The notes beneath the pieces were generated by a model, which saw only the letters and a list, made by a program, of their open reading frames with translations, was not told where the DNA came from and searched no databases. Positions 8,837 to 16,992 of a DNA stretch of 64,000 nucleotides are shown here, in pieces. The position numbers were made by a program, and so were the translations under genes. This DNA is from Ancylobacter mangrovi. GTDB taxonomy: Bacteria > Pseudomonadota > Alphaproteobacteria > Rhizobiales > Xanthobacteraceae. Location of the stretch: the NCBI RefSeq assembly GCF_024752355.1, contig NZ_JANTHZ010000008.1, positions 124,001 to 188,000 on the forward strand, written 5' to 3'. The stretch's first letter is position 1; every line of letters starts with the position of its first letter.

Positions 8837-9698
8837 CGCCGCCAACGCCGAGGCCGCGCGCCCCATGCGCTCGCTGCTGGCCGGGGCCAATCCGAAGCTC
8901 GTCGTCGGCGCGCTGGTGCTGGCGCTGCTGGTCGCGGTGGCGATCGCCGCGCCGTGGATCGCACCCTACCGCTTCGACGAGATGAGCATACTTAGCCGGC
9001 TCAAGCCGCCGAGCCTCGCCCATTGGTGCGGCACCGACGAGTTCGGCCGCGACGTGTTCAGCCGCACGCTGATGGGCGCGCGCCTCTCGCTGATGATGGG
9101 CTTTGCGGCGACGGCGGTCAGCCTGTTGATCGGCGTGCCGCTCGGCCTGTGGGCCGGCTACCGGCGCGGGACGGTGGACGAGGCGATCATGCGCGCCACC
9201 GACGTGCTGCTCTCCTTCCCGCCGATCATGCTCGGCCTGCTGATCCTGGCGGTCACGCCGCCCTCGCTGTGGAAGATGATCATCGCGGTCGGCATCGTCT
9301 ACGTGCCGAGCACGGTGCGGCTCACCCGCTCGGTCACGCTCGACCTCGCCGGCGAGGAATTCGTGCAGGCCGCCCGCGCCCGCGGGGAGCGCGCCGCCTA
9401 CATCCTCCACGCGGAGATCCTGCCCAATGCCTGGCCGCCGATCATGGTGGAGGCGAGCCTGCGCGTGACCTTCGCCATCCTGCTCGGCGCGGCGCTGTCC
9501 TTCATCGGCCTCGGCGCGCAGCCGCCGAGCTCGGACTGGGGCCTCATGATCTCCGAAGCCCGTCCCCTCATCGATCGCGCGCCCTGGGTTGCGCTCGCGC
9601 CCGGCATCGCCATGGGCATCACCGTGATCGCGGTGAACCTGCTCGGCGACGGCCTGCGCGAGGCGCTCGACCCGCGCATGCAGCGGAAAGGCGGCTGA
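8817..9698 (+). CDS. ABC transporter permease (DppC-like)
   Basis: Second permease subunit, about 293 aa. Start ATG 8817 has GAAG upstream; ATG 8823 is an alternative. The N-terminal OppC-type segment and first helix (PKLVVGALVLALLVAVAIAA) are followed by FGRDVFSRTLMGARLSL and the coupling loop EEFVQAARARGERAAYILHAEILPN. About six membrane segments. It starts inside the end of the DppB-like gene and its stop shares a base with the ATPase start (TGATG), so the transporter is a tightly coupled operon. Confidence 0.92.
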   Translation: MAMPKADAANAEAARPMRSLLAGANPKLVVGALVLALLVAVAIAAPWIAPYRFDEMSILSRLKPPSLAHWCGTDEFGRDVFSRTLMGARLSLMMGFAATAVSLLIGVPLGLWAGYRRGTVDEAIMRATDVLLSFPPIMLGLLILAVTPPSLWKMIIAVGIVYVPSTVRLTRSVTLDLAGEEFVQAARARGERAAYILHAEILPNAWPPIMVEASLRVTFAILLGAALSFIGLGAQPPSSDWGLMISEARPLIDRAPWVALAPGIAMGITVIAVNLLGDGLREALDPRMQRKGG

Positions 9699-11818
9699 TG
9701 ACGACGCCCCTCCTGTCCGTCAAGGACCTCACCCTCACCTACCAGACCGGCCGCGGAAGGCTGCGCGCGCTGAACGGCGTGAGCTTCGACGTGAACGCCG
9801 GCGAGACGCTGGCCGTGGTCGGCGAATCCGGCTCCGGCAAGAGCTCGGTGGCGCTGGCGGCGATGGGGCTGCTCGGCCCCGAGGCGCATCTCGACGGCTC
9901 GATCCGCTTCGAGGACGGCGAGCTGATCGGGCTCGACGAGGCGAGCCGGCGCGCGCTGCGCGGCCGCGCCATCGGCATGGTGTTCCAGGACCCCTTCACC
10001 TCGCTCAACCCGAGCCTTCGCATCGGCGAGCAGGTGGCCGAGCCGCTGGTCTACCATCAGGGGCTCTCGCGCGCCGAGGCGCTGGAGAAGGCCGTCGCCG
10101 CGCTCGGCGAGGTGGGCCTGCCGGGCCCGCGCGAGATCGCCTCCGCCTATCCGCACCAGCTCTCGGGCGGCATGCAGCAGCGCGTGCTGATCGCCTCCGC
10201 CATCGTGTGCAATCCGCGCCTGCTGATCCTCGACGAGCCGACCACCGCGCTCGACGTGACGGTGGAGGCGCAGATCCTCGACCTGCTGGACAATCTGCGG
10301 CGCAGCCGCGGGCTCGGCATGGTGTTCATCACCCATAATCTCGGCGTGGTGAACCGCATCGCCGACCGGGTCTGCGTGCTCTATGCCGGCCGCGTGGTCG
10401 AGGTGGGCGAGAAGGACACGGTGCTCGGCCGCCCGTCCCATCCCTATACCAAGGGCCTGCTCGCCTCGCTGCCGCGGCTCGCGGCGGACGGGCGCGCGCG
10501 GCGCATCGCCCCGATCCCGGGGCGTTTCCCCGACCTCGTCAACGCCCCGCCCGGCTGCATCTTCGCTCCCCGCTGCCCGTTCGCGGAAAGCGCCTGCGTC
10601 GAGAACGAGCAGGTGCTCGCAACCGACGCCGCCGGCAATGGCGCGCGCTGCTGGAAGAGCGCGGGCCTGCCCGGCTGGCCGGAGGAGCCGGCGGACGACA
10701 GGAACATCATCGAGGTGGCCGCCAGCCGCGAGCCGGCGGAGGACGACGCGCCGCTTCTGCGCACCGAGGACCTCTCCAAGCGCTACCGGCGCGGGCGCAT
10801 CGGCGGCGGCATCGAATGGACCCGCAAGCTCGGCGTCATCCCCTGGCCGAGCACGCGCGCGGAGACGGTGAACGCGGTCGACGGCATCTCGCTGGAGATC
10901 CGGCGAGGCGAGGTGGTCGGCCTCGTCGGCGAGAGCGGCAGCGGCAAGTCGACCTTCGGGCGTACCATCCTGCGCCTCGTCGACCCCTCTTCGGGCCACG
11001 TAATGTTCGACAGCCGCGACGTGGCGAGCCTGCCCGACGGCGAACTCGACGATTTGCGCAAGCGGGCGCAGATCGTGTTCCAGAACCCCGATTCCTCGCT
11101 CAATCCGCGCCGTCGGATCGGCAAGGCGATCGCCCGCGCGGTGAAGCTGCAGACCAACGTGCCGCCCGAGCGGCTGCGCGCCCATGTCGAGGACCTGCTC
11201 GACCGGGTCGGCCTGCCGCGCGCCTATTACGACCGTTATCCGCACCAGCTCTCGGGCGGCGAGAAGCAGCGCGTCGGCATCGCCCGGGCGCTGGCGACCG
11301 AGCCGGAGTTCATCGTCTGCGACGAGCCGGTCTCCGCGCTCGACGTCTCGGTGCAGGCGACCGTGCTCAACCTGCTCGACGGGCTCAAGGACGAGCTGAA
11401 CCTCTCCTACCTGTTCATCTCCCACGACCTCTCGGTCGTCGCCTACATCGCCGACCGCATCGCGGTGATGTATTCGGGCCGCCTGTGCGAGGTCGGCCCG
11501 GCCGACGCGGTGCTGCAGCCGCCCTACCACCCCTACACGCAGGCGCTGCTCTCGGCCGTGCCGCTGCCCACCCCCGGCGCCGCGCGGCGCGAGCGCATCC
11601 GCCTGCGCGGCGACCGCCCGCCCTCGGGCGCGCAGCGCTCGGGCTGCGTCTTCCACACGCGCTGCCCGCGCTCGCTCGGCGAGCTCTGCGCCAACACGGC
11701 CCCGCCGGTGCACGAGCCCCGGCCCGGCCACCGCATCGCCTGCCATCTCAGCCTCGACGAACTGGCCCGCGACGCCTCGGTGCTGCCCGAGGCCGCGCCT
11801 GTCGCCGCCGCCGAATGA
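9698..11818 (+). CDS. fused double ABC ATPase (DppD-DppF type)
   Basis: 706 aa with two complete ATPase domains in one chain. Domain 1 (about residues 1-330) has Walker A GESGSGKSS, signature LSGGM and Walker B LLILDEPTTALD. Domain 2 (about 350-690) has GESGSGKST, LSGGE and FIVCDEPVSALD. Each ends in the oligopeptide-type C-terminal extension with a Cys pair (GCIFAPRCPF and GCVFHTRCPR). In most peptide importers these are two proteins. ATG 9698 overlaps the permease stop. The unit powers import of the ligand captured by the binding protein. Confidence 0.93.
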   Translation: MTTPLLSVKDLTLTYQTGRGRLRALNGVSFDVNAGETLAVVGESGSGKSSVALAAMGLLGPEAHLDGSIRFEDGELIGLDEASRRALRGRAIGMVFQDPFTSLNPSLRIGEQVAEPLVYHQGLSRAEALEKAVAALGEVGLPGPREIASAYPHQLSGGMQQRVLIASAIVCNPRLLILDEPTTALDVTVEAQILDLLDNLRRSRGLGMVFITHNLGVVNRIADRVCVLYAGRVVEVGEKDTVLGRPSHPYTKGLLASLPRLAADGRARRIAPIPGRFPDLVNAPPGCIFAPRCPFAESACVENEQVLATDAAGNGARCWKSAGLPGWPEEPADDRNIIEVAASREPAEDDAPLLRTEDLSKRYRRGRIGGGIEWTRKLGVIPWPSTRAETVNAVDGISLEIRRGEVVGLVGESGSGKSTFGRTILRLVDPSSGHVMFDSRDVASLPDGELDDLRKRAQIVFQNPDSSLNPRRRIGKAIARAVKLQTNVPPERLRAHVEDLLDRVGLPRAYYDRYPHQLSGGEKQRVGIARALATEPEFIVCDEPVSALDVSVQATVLNLLDGLKDELNLSYLFISHDLSVVAYIADRIAVMYSGRLCEVGPADAVLQPPYHPYTQALLSAVPLPTPGAARRERIRLRGDRPPSGAQRSGCVFHTRCPRSLGELCANTAPPVHEPRPGHRIACHLSLDELARDASVLPEAAPVAAAE

Positions 11819-11866
11819 ACTTTCGATGGAGCGGATCGCCGCTCGAAACCCCAAGGACGTGACGTC

Positions 11867-12826
11867 ATGAGTGCCCGCCTGACCAACCCGCCGAAATACG
11901 GTCACAAGAGCCTTCTGTATTCCGAGGTCGTCGACGACCTCGACAATCTCAAGGCCGACATCGCCGTGCTCGGCATTCCCTACGGCTCGGCCTACTCGAT
12001 CGAGGAGGTCAGCAACGACCAGTCCAACGCCCCGACCGCGATCCGCCAGGCCTCGGACCGCGCGGTGCGCGCGCCCGAGCGCTACGATTTCGACATCGGC
12101 GGCCCGCTGCTGATGAACAAGCCGATCCGCATGGTCGACTGCGGCGACGTCATTAACGACCCGCGCGACCTCGGCATGAGCTACCGCAATGCCGAGGCGG
12201 CGGTGCGCAAGATCCTGAAGGCCGGCGCGCTGCCGATCATCCTCGGCGGCGACCACGGTATCCCGATCCCGGTGCTGCGCGCCTATGACGACCAGGAAGG
12301 GCCGATCACCCTCATCCATGTCGACGCGCATCTCGACTGGCGCCAGGAGGTGAACGGCGTGCCGGACGGCTATTCCAGCCCGATCCGCCGCATCTCCGAG
12401 ATGGACCATGTGAAGGACATCTACCAGATCGGCATCCGCGCCCAGGGCAGCGCCCGGCAGGAGGAGGTCGACGCAGCCTATGCCTACGGTGCCAACATCG
12501 TCACCGCCTACGAGCTGCACGATGTCGGCATGGACGCGATCCTCGAGCGCATCCCCGCCGGCGGGCGCTACTACATCACGCTCGACGCCGACGGCATGGA
12601 CCCCTCGGTGATGCCGGCGGTGAACGGCCCGGCGCTGGGCGGCGTGACCTACCACCAGGCGCGCAAGCTCATCCACGGCCTCGTCAACAAGGGCCGCGTG
12701 GTCGGCATGGACCTCGTCGAGATCACGCCCGCCAAGGACGTGAACCGCATCTCCTCGATCGCCGCCTGCCGGCTGTTCGTGAACCTGATCGGCGCCACCA
12801 TCAAGGCCGGCTATTACGAGCGCTGA
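11867..12826 (+). CDS. agmatinase/ureohydrolase family protein B
   Basis: 319 aa, second ureohydrolase of the locus, start ATG 11867 with AAGGA upstream. Motifs: GGDHG, DAHLDWR and DADGMDP. It is a clear paralogue of protein A but divergent. Where agmatinases have a conserved His-Gly it has GYSSP, and where they have APGTGTPE it has MPAVNGPA. The metal ligands are kept, so a hydrolase is expected; the substrate pocket is unusual. Two such enzymes around one importer suggest either two substrates or two consecutive cleavage steps. A strong bidirectional hairpin follows the gene. Confidence 0.87.
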   Translation: MSARLTNPPKYGHKSLLYSEVVDDLDNLKADIAVLGIPYGSAYSIEEVSNDQSNAPTAIRQASDRAVRAPERYDFDIGGPLLMNKPIRMVDCGDVINDPRDLGMSYRNAEAAVRKILKAGALPIILGGDHGIPIPVLRAYDDQEGPITLIHVDAHLDWRQEVNGVPDGYSSPIRRISEMDHVKDIYQIGIRAQGSARQEEVDAAYAYGANIVTAYELHDVGMDAILERIPAGGRYYITLDADGMDPSVMPAVNGPALGGVTYHQARKLIHGLVNKGRVVGMDLVEITPAKDVNRISSIAACRLFVNLIGATIKAGYYER

Positions 12827-12843
12827 GGCCCGGCTTACCTTCC

Positions 12844-12887
12844 GCCGGCCGGACGCTGCGCCACACCCGGCGCGGCGCCCGGCCGGC
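12844..12887. terminator. bidirectional hairpin terminator
   Basis: Arms 12844-12862 and 12869-12887 pair over 19 positions with two mismatches around a 6-base loop. It lies between the convergent stops of ureohydrolase B (plus) and the monooxygenase-fold gene (minus). The plus-strand 3' side is followed by CTCTCT rather than a T-run. Confidence 0.65.
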
Positions 12888-12892
12888 CTCTC

Positions 12893-13195
12893 TCACGGTT
12901 CGGGCGGGGTGAAGGTGCGGATCACCTCATAGGCGCCCGGCTCGAAGGTCGCGATGGCGAGGATCTCCTCGAAGCAGCGCTGCTGCTCCGGGTCGCCGCG
13001 CATCGCCTGATAATCGGCGAGGCTTTGCCACCGGGCGTAGACGGCGACCTTGGTGCCGTCCGTGCCGCGATGCAGGGTGGCGGAGACGAAGCCCGCCGCC
13101 CGGCTCACCGGGCCTTCCGTAACCGTGGTCAGCAGGTCGATCAGCCGCTGCTGATCGACCGCATCGACGGTGAACACGTTGATGAACGTGACCAC
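12893..13195 (-). CDS. antibiotic biosynthesis monooxygenase (ABM) fold protein
   Basis: 100 aa from GTG 13195, with GGGGGAG just upstream; the open frame extends further but the extension is arginine-rich antisense-like sequence. The segment VTFINVFTVDAVDQQRLIDLL followed by GFVSATLHRGTDGTKVAVYARWQSLADYQAM has the pattern of the small ferredoxin-like ABM domain. Such proteins include quinone monooxygenases, haem-degrading enzymes and many of unknown role. It stands alone between the catabolic locus and the two-component genes; no function can be assigned. Confidence 0.75.
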   Translation of the reverse strand: MVTFINVFTVDAVDQQRLIDLLTTVTEGPVSRAAGFVSATLHRGTDGTKVAVYARWQSLADYQAMRGDPEQQRCFEEILAIATFEPGAYEVIRTFTPPEP

Positions 13196-13324
13196 TGGCA
13201 CTCCCCCGCGATGAAGGGCGGCGTCCCGCCGTCGACCCGGCTCCCGGACGCGTCCACGGCGAGCCGCGCGCAATCGCCCGGCGTTCGCCATCTTCGCGTC
13301 GGGATTCGACAAAGCGAAGGCGGC

Positions 13325-14614
13325 TCAGACCGGATCGGCCTCGGCGGCGTCCGGCGCCAGCGGGAGATGCACGATCTGGGTGAGCCCGCCGCCCGGCCGG
13401 TTCTTCAGCTCCAGCCGTCCCTCGATGCCGGTGACGATCTCATGGGCGATGGCGAGGCCGAGTCCGGCGCCGGGAATGGGCGTGCCGCGCGCCGGATCGA
13501 CCCGGAAGAACGGCTCGAACACGCGGGCCATCATCTCCTCGGGAATGCCCGGCCCGGCATCGTCGATGACGACCAGCGCCTCGCCGCCGGAGCGTTCCAC
13601 CCGCACCACCGCCGCGCGCCCGTGGGTGGCGGCGTTGATGGCGAGGTTGCGGATCGCCCGGCACAGCGACAATGGCCGCGCCAGGACGCTCGCCGGCTCG
13701 GCGTGCTCGAGCTCCAGCCGCATGCCGATGCTCTTCAGCTCGCCCACGACCTCGCGCACCAGCCCGTCGAGGCGCACCGGGCTGCGCGCGGCGTCGTCCA
13801 CCTCCTCGCGCACCAGCCGGATCGCGCTGTCGGCGATGCGGTCGAGCTCGTTGAGATCGGCGATCCAGGTCGCGCGCTCCTCCTCGTCCTCGAAGAACTC
13901 GGCGCGCAGCCGCATCCGCGTCATCGGCGTGCGCAGGTCGTGGCCGGCCGCGGCCACCAGCCGTATCCGGCTCTCCATCGCCTGCTTCAGCCGCGAGGAC
14001 AGCCGGTTGATGGCATGGGCGGCGGCGCGCACCTCGGTCGGCCCCTCCTCCGGCAGCGGCTCCAGCCGCCCGTCGGGGCCGATTTTCGCCACCGTCCGCT
14101 CCAGCAGCGCGAGCGGCTCGGTGAGGCGCCGCACCGCGACCACCATCACCAGCGTGGTGCCGAGCGCCATCACCAGCGCCCAGCCGGCCAGCGCCCAGCC
14201 GCCATTGCCGGGATGCGGCGGCATGGTCATCGGCATGGTCAGCCAGCGCCCGTCGGCGAGCTGGCCGGTGACGATCGGCCACGGGCCGCCATGCGACGCG
14301 CGCACGCTCACCCGCTCGGCCCGTCCGCGCCGCGCCAGCGCGGCGTTGATGCCCTCGCTCGGCATCCTGGCGATCTCGCCCGTGGGCTCCTGGTCGCTCA
14401 GGCCGGCGAACCCGTTGCCCTTCTCGGCCACGCGGGCGTCGCCCGCCTTGCCCGCGAGGTCGACCAGCAGCGCCCATTGCGCCGCCACCGCTGTGTCGGC
14501 CTCCTCGAAGCGCGGCGGAGACAGCAGCAGGAAGGACAGGCCGGTCGCCAGCAGGGCGACCAGCAGGACCGCGCCCACCAGCAGCGCGGTGATCTTGGTG
14601 CGCAGCGTGTTCAC
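13325..14614 (-). CDS. sensor histidine kinase (EnvZ-like)
   Basis: 429 aa. Two membrane helices (about 8-31 and 140-162) enclose a periplasmic sensor region of about 110 residues. They are followed by a HAMP linker (RRLTEPLALLERTV), the phospho-acceptor helix AAAGHDLRTPMTRM with His225, and an HATPase domain with NLAINAATHG, DDAGPGIPE and GAGLGLAI. The HDLRTPxTRxR form is typical of the EnvZ group. Its start overlaps the response-regulator stop by 4 bp, so they form one transcript. The pair is divergent from macAB, so control of that efflux system is likely. Confidence 0.92.
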   Translation of the reverse strand: MNTLRTKITALLVGAVLLVALLATGLSFLLLSPPRFEEADTAVAAQWALLVDLAGKAGDARVAEKGNGFAGLSDQEPTGEIARMPSEGINAALARRGRAERVSVRASHGGPWPIVTGQLADGRWLTMPMTMPPHPGNGGWALAGWALVMALGTTLVMVVAVRRLTEPLALLERTVAKIGPDGRLEPLPEEGPTEVRAAAHAINRLSSRLKQAMESRIRLVAAAGHDLRTPMTRMRLRAEFFEDEEERATWIADLNELDRIADSAIRLVREEVDDAARSPVRLDGLVREVVGELKSIGMRLELEHAEPASVLARPLSLCRAIRNLAINAATHGRAAVVRVERSGGEALVVIDDAGPGIPEEMMARVFEPFFRVDPARGTPIPGAGLGLAIAHEIVTGIEGRLELKNRPGGGLTQIVHLPLAPDAAEADPV

Positions 14615-15372
14615 GGCATCACCACCGGGCGGGCGGGCTCCTCGGCGGCCTCCACCGGCACCGCGAGCTGGTAGCCGCCATTGCGCAATGTCTTGAAGAT
14701 GCGGAACTGGCCGGCGTCGCCGAGCTTGCGGCGCAGCCGGCTGACCAGCACGTCGATCGAGCGGTCGAAGGCGCCGGCGCTGCGTCCCTGGGTGATGTCG
14801 AGAAGCTGGTCGCGCGAGAGCATCCGGCCCGGCCGTTCCAGGAAGGCGCTGAGAAGGTCGAACTCCGCACCCGTCAGCGCCACCTCCTTACCCTGCGCGT
14901 CGATCACCTGACGGGTGGCGGGAAGCGCGGTGAAGCCGGCAAAGCGGAAGCTCTGGTGGACCGGCACCAGCGGCTCCTCGCGCAGCGCCGTGCGCCGGAG
15001 CACGGCGCGGATGCGCGCCAGCAGCTCGCGCGGGTTGAACGGCTTGCCGAGATAGTCGTCGGCGCCGACCTCCAGCCCGATGATGCGGTCAACATCCTCC
15101 TTCAGCGCCGTGAGCAGGATGATCGGCACGCTCGAGCGCGCGCGCAGCGATCGGCACAGGTCGAGGCCGGAGACGTCGGGAAGCATGAGGTCGAGCACCA
15201 CGAGGTCGATGCGCGCGGCCGCGAGACATTCCTCGGCGTGGCGCCCGTCCTCGGCGAGACTCACGCGGAAGCCCTGCCCCTGAAGATACCGCCCGAGCAG
15301 CTTGCGGATCTCATGGTCGTCGTCGACGACGAGAATATGTGCGCCCGCGTCCAACAAGGTCCTCCCGGTCAC
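14611..15372 (-). CDS. response regulator, OmpR family
   Basis: 253 aa. Receiver domain at about 12-130 with acidic VVDDDHE, phospho-acceptor Asp61 in VVLDLMLPDVSG, Thr in ILLTALK and Lys in GKPFNPRELLARI. The C-terminal winged helix (ALTGAEFDLLSAFLERPGRMLSRDQLLDITQG, written in two parts within the domain) is of OmpR type. First gene of the two-component operon, divergent from macA; the shared 373-bp gap carries repeated GGAAAC motifs that may be its binding sites. Confidence 0.93.
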   Translation of the reverse strand: MTGRTLLDAGAHILVVDDDHEIRKLLGRYLQGQGFRVSLAEDGRHAEECLAAARIDLVVLDLMLPDVSGLDLCRSLRARSSVPIILLTALKEDVDRIIGLEVGADDYLGKPFNPRELLARIRAVLRRTALREEPLVPVHQSFRFAGFTALPATRQVIDAQGKEVALTGAEFDLLSAFLERPGRMLSRDQLLDITQGRSAGAFDRSIDVLVSRLRRKLGDAGQFRIFKTLRNGGYQLAVPVEAAEEPARPVVMP

Positions 15373-15435
15373 GGCTCCCTCACCGCAGAAAGGAGCAACA
15401 AAGCGCCGGGTTCAACGCAGGAATGGCAACGAAAG

Positions 15436-15521
15436 GTTTCCAACCGGCACCTGGCAACATTCGGAAACAACATAGTGCGGCCGTCTCAACTTTCGGAAAC
15501 GGCCAGACCTTCGCCGGAAAC
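15436..15521. promoter_or_regulatory. GGAAAC repeat array in the regulator/macA divergent region
   Basis: GGAAAC occurs at 15463-15468, 15495-15500 and 15516-15521, each preceded by C, with the inverted form GTTTCC at 15436-15441. The second pair is 21 bp apart, two helical turns. OmpR-family regulators bind direct repeats with helical spacing, so this is a candidate operator for the adjacent regulator. The spacing is observed; the function is inferred. Confidence 0.4.
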
Positions 15522-15655
15522 GTATCGCCCGGATAGTCGCGGCATCGGACGCGTGCGGAAGATCGCCGCCTGTCGGTCCGGCCCCATTCCCCCGGGACTG
15601 CCCATCCGGGGGCGCAGGGAACCTGATCACCAGACTGCCCCCCGATCGGGTCCCG

Positions 15656-15688
15656 ACGGCGGACATGGGCGAAAGCCATGTCCGCCGT
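15656..15688 (+). promoter_or_regulatory. 13-bp stem-loop in the macA leader
   Basis: Perfect inverted repeat with arms ACGGCGGACATGG (15656-15668) and CCATGTCCGCCGT (15676-15688) around a 7-base loop, ending 57 bp before the macA start. No plus-strand gene lies upstream, so it is not the terminator of another gene. It could be a leader attenuator or a protein-binding palindrome. Confidence 0.5.
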
Positions 15689-15745
15689 TCCCCGTTTTCC
15701 GGCCGCGATGCCGGCCGCCACCGGCGGATCGTCGCCCGCAGGACC

Positions 15746-16990
15746 ATGAACGAACGTCGCAACACCGTCCTTCGCAAGCGCCTGCTTGCCGCGCTGCTGG
15801 CTCTGCTCCTGCTCGCCGGGGGCGGCTGGTTGGCGCGCGAGGACCTGTTTGCCGCCACCACGCCCTCCTACATCACCGCGACCGTCGCCACCGGCGACAT
15901 CGAGCGCACGGTGCTGGCCACCGGCACGCTGAAGCCGGTGAAGCTGGTGGCGGTCGGCGCCCAGGCCTCGGGCCGCATCACCGCGGTGAAGGTCAAGCTC
16001 GGCGACGAGGTCAAGGCGGGCGACCTGCTGGCGGAGATCGATTCCACCACCCAGCAGAACGATCTGCGCACCGCCCAGGCGACGCTCGCCAAGGTGCGCG
16101 CCGAGCGCGCCGAGAAGGAAGCGACGCTCGCGCTCAACGTGAAGACGCTGGAGCGCCAGAGCAAGCTGCTGGAAACCAGGGCGGTCTCGCGCAGCGACTT
16201 CGACACCGCGACCGCCGATGTCGACGTCACCCGCGCCCAGATCAAGGCGCTGGACGCGGACATCGCCGCCGGCGAGGTCTCCGTATCCACCGCCGAAGCC
16301 AATCTCGGCTACACGCGCATCACCGCGCCGATCGACGGCACCGTGCTCGCCATCGTCAGCCAGGAGGGCCAGACGGTGAACGCGACCCAGTCCGCGCCCA
16401 CCATCGTGGTGCTGGGCCAGCTCGACACCATGACCGTGCGCGCGGAAATCTCGGAGGCCGACATCGTCCATGTCGTGCCGGGCCAGCCGGTCTACTTCAC
16501 CATTCTGGGCGAGCCGGAAAAGCGCTACGACGCGACGCTTGCCTCCATCGAGCCGGCGCCGGAATCGGTGCGCAGCGACTCCAGCTTCAGCACCTCGACC
16601 ACCTCAACGAGCTCGAGTTCGTCGAGCTCGTCCTCGAGCTCGGAGGCGATCTACTACAACGGCATCTTCAACGTGCCGAACCCGGACGGAAAGCTGCGCA
16701 CCTACATGACCGCCGAGGTGCACATCGTGCTCGGCTCGGCCCATGACGTGCTCACCATCCCCTCCTCCGCCCTGCTCAGCTCGGACGGCGAGGGCAATGC
16801 CCGCGTCCGCGTGATCGGCGAGGACGGGCGGGCGAGCGAGCGCACCATCGGGATCGGGCTCGACGACAAGATGAAGGTGGAGGTGCGCTCGGGCCTGACG
16901 AAGGGCGAGCGCGTGGTCCTGAGGGAGGCGAGCGCCTCCACGACGACCTCCTCCGGCCCCGGCGGCCCGCGCCCGCCGATGGGGTTCTAG
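15746..16990 (+). CDS. macA: MacA-like periplasmic adaptor (HlyD family) of a MacAB efflux system
   Basis: 414 aa from ATG 15746 (MNERRNTVLRKRLLAALLAL). One N-terminal membrane helix; lipoyl halves around GRITAVKVKLGDEVKAGDLLAEID and YTRITAPIDGTVLAI; an intervening coiled-coil hairpin at about 95-190; then beta-barrel and membrane-proximal domains. It would link the MacB-type transporter to an outer-membrane channel. Odd feature: a serine/threonine-rich insert at about residues 274-299, with a run of 12 serines in the beta-barrel region, coded by low-complexity AGCTCG-type repeats (about 16590-16645). It is followed after 2 bp by macB. The outer-membrane partner is not in the window. Confidence 0.9.
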   Translation: MNERRNTVLRKRLLAALLALLLLAGGGWLAREDLFAATTPSYITATVATGDIERTVLATGTLKPVKLVAVGAQASGRITAVKVKLGDEVKAGDLLAEIDSTTQQNDLRTAQATLAKVRAERAEKEATLALNVKTLERQSKLLETRAVSRSDFDTATADVDVTRAQIKALDADIAAGEVSVSTAEANLGYTRITAPIDGTVLAIVSQEGQTVNATQSAPTIVVLGQLDTMTVRAEISEADIVHVVPGQPVYFTILGEPEKRYDATLASIEPAPESVRSDSSFSTSTTSTSSSSSSSSSSSEAIYYNGIFNVPNPDGKLRTYMTAEVHIVLGSAHDVLTIPSSALLSSDGEGNARVRVIGEDGRASERTIGIGLDDKMKVEVRSGLTKGERVVLREASASTTTSSGPGGPRPPMGF

Positions 16991-16992
16991 CG

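Noticed and set aside
9398-12676. A 1092-codon open frame on the minus strand opposite the ABC ATPase and ureohydrolase B
   Set aside because: It is the antisense of two well-supported genes; the translation is rich in Arg, His, Val, Ala and Asp with no domain, as expected for a GC-rich shadow.
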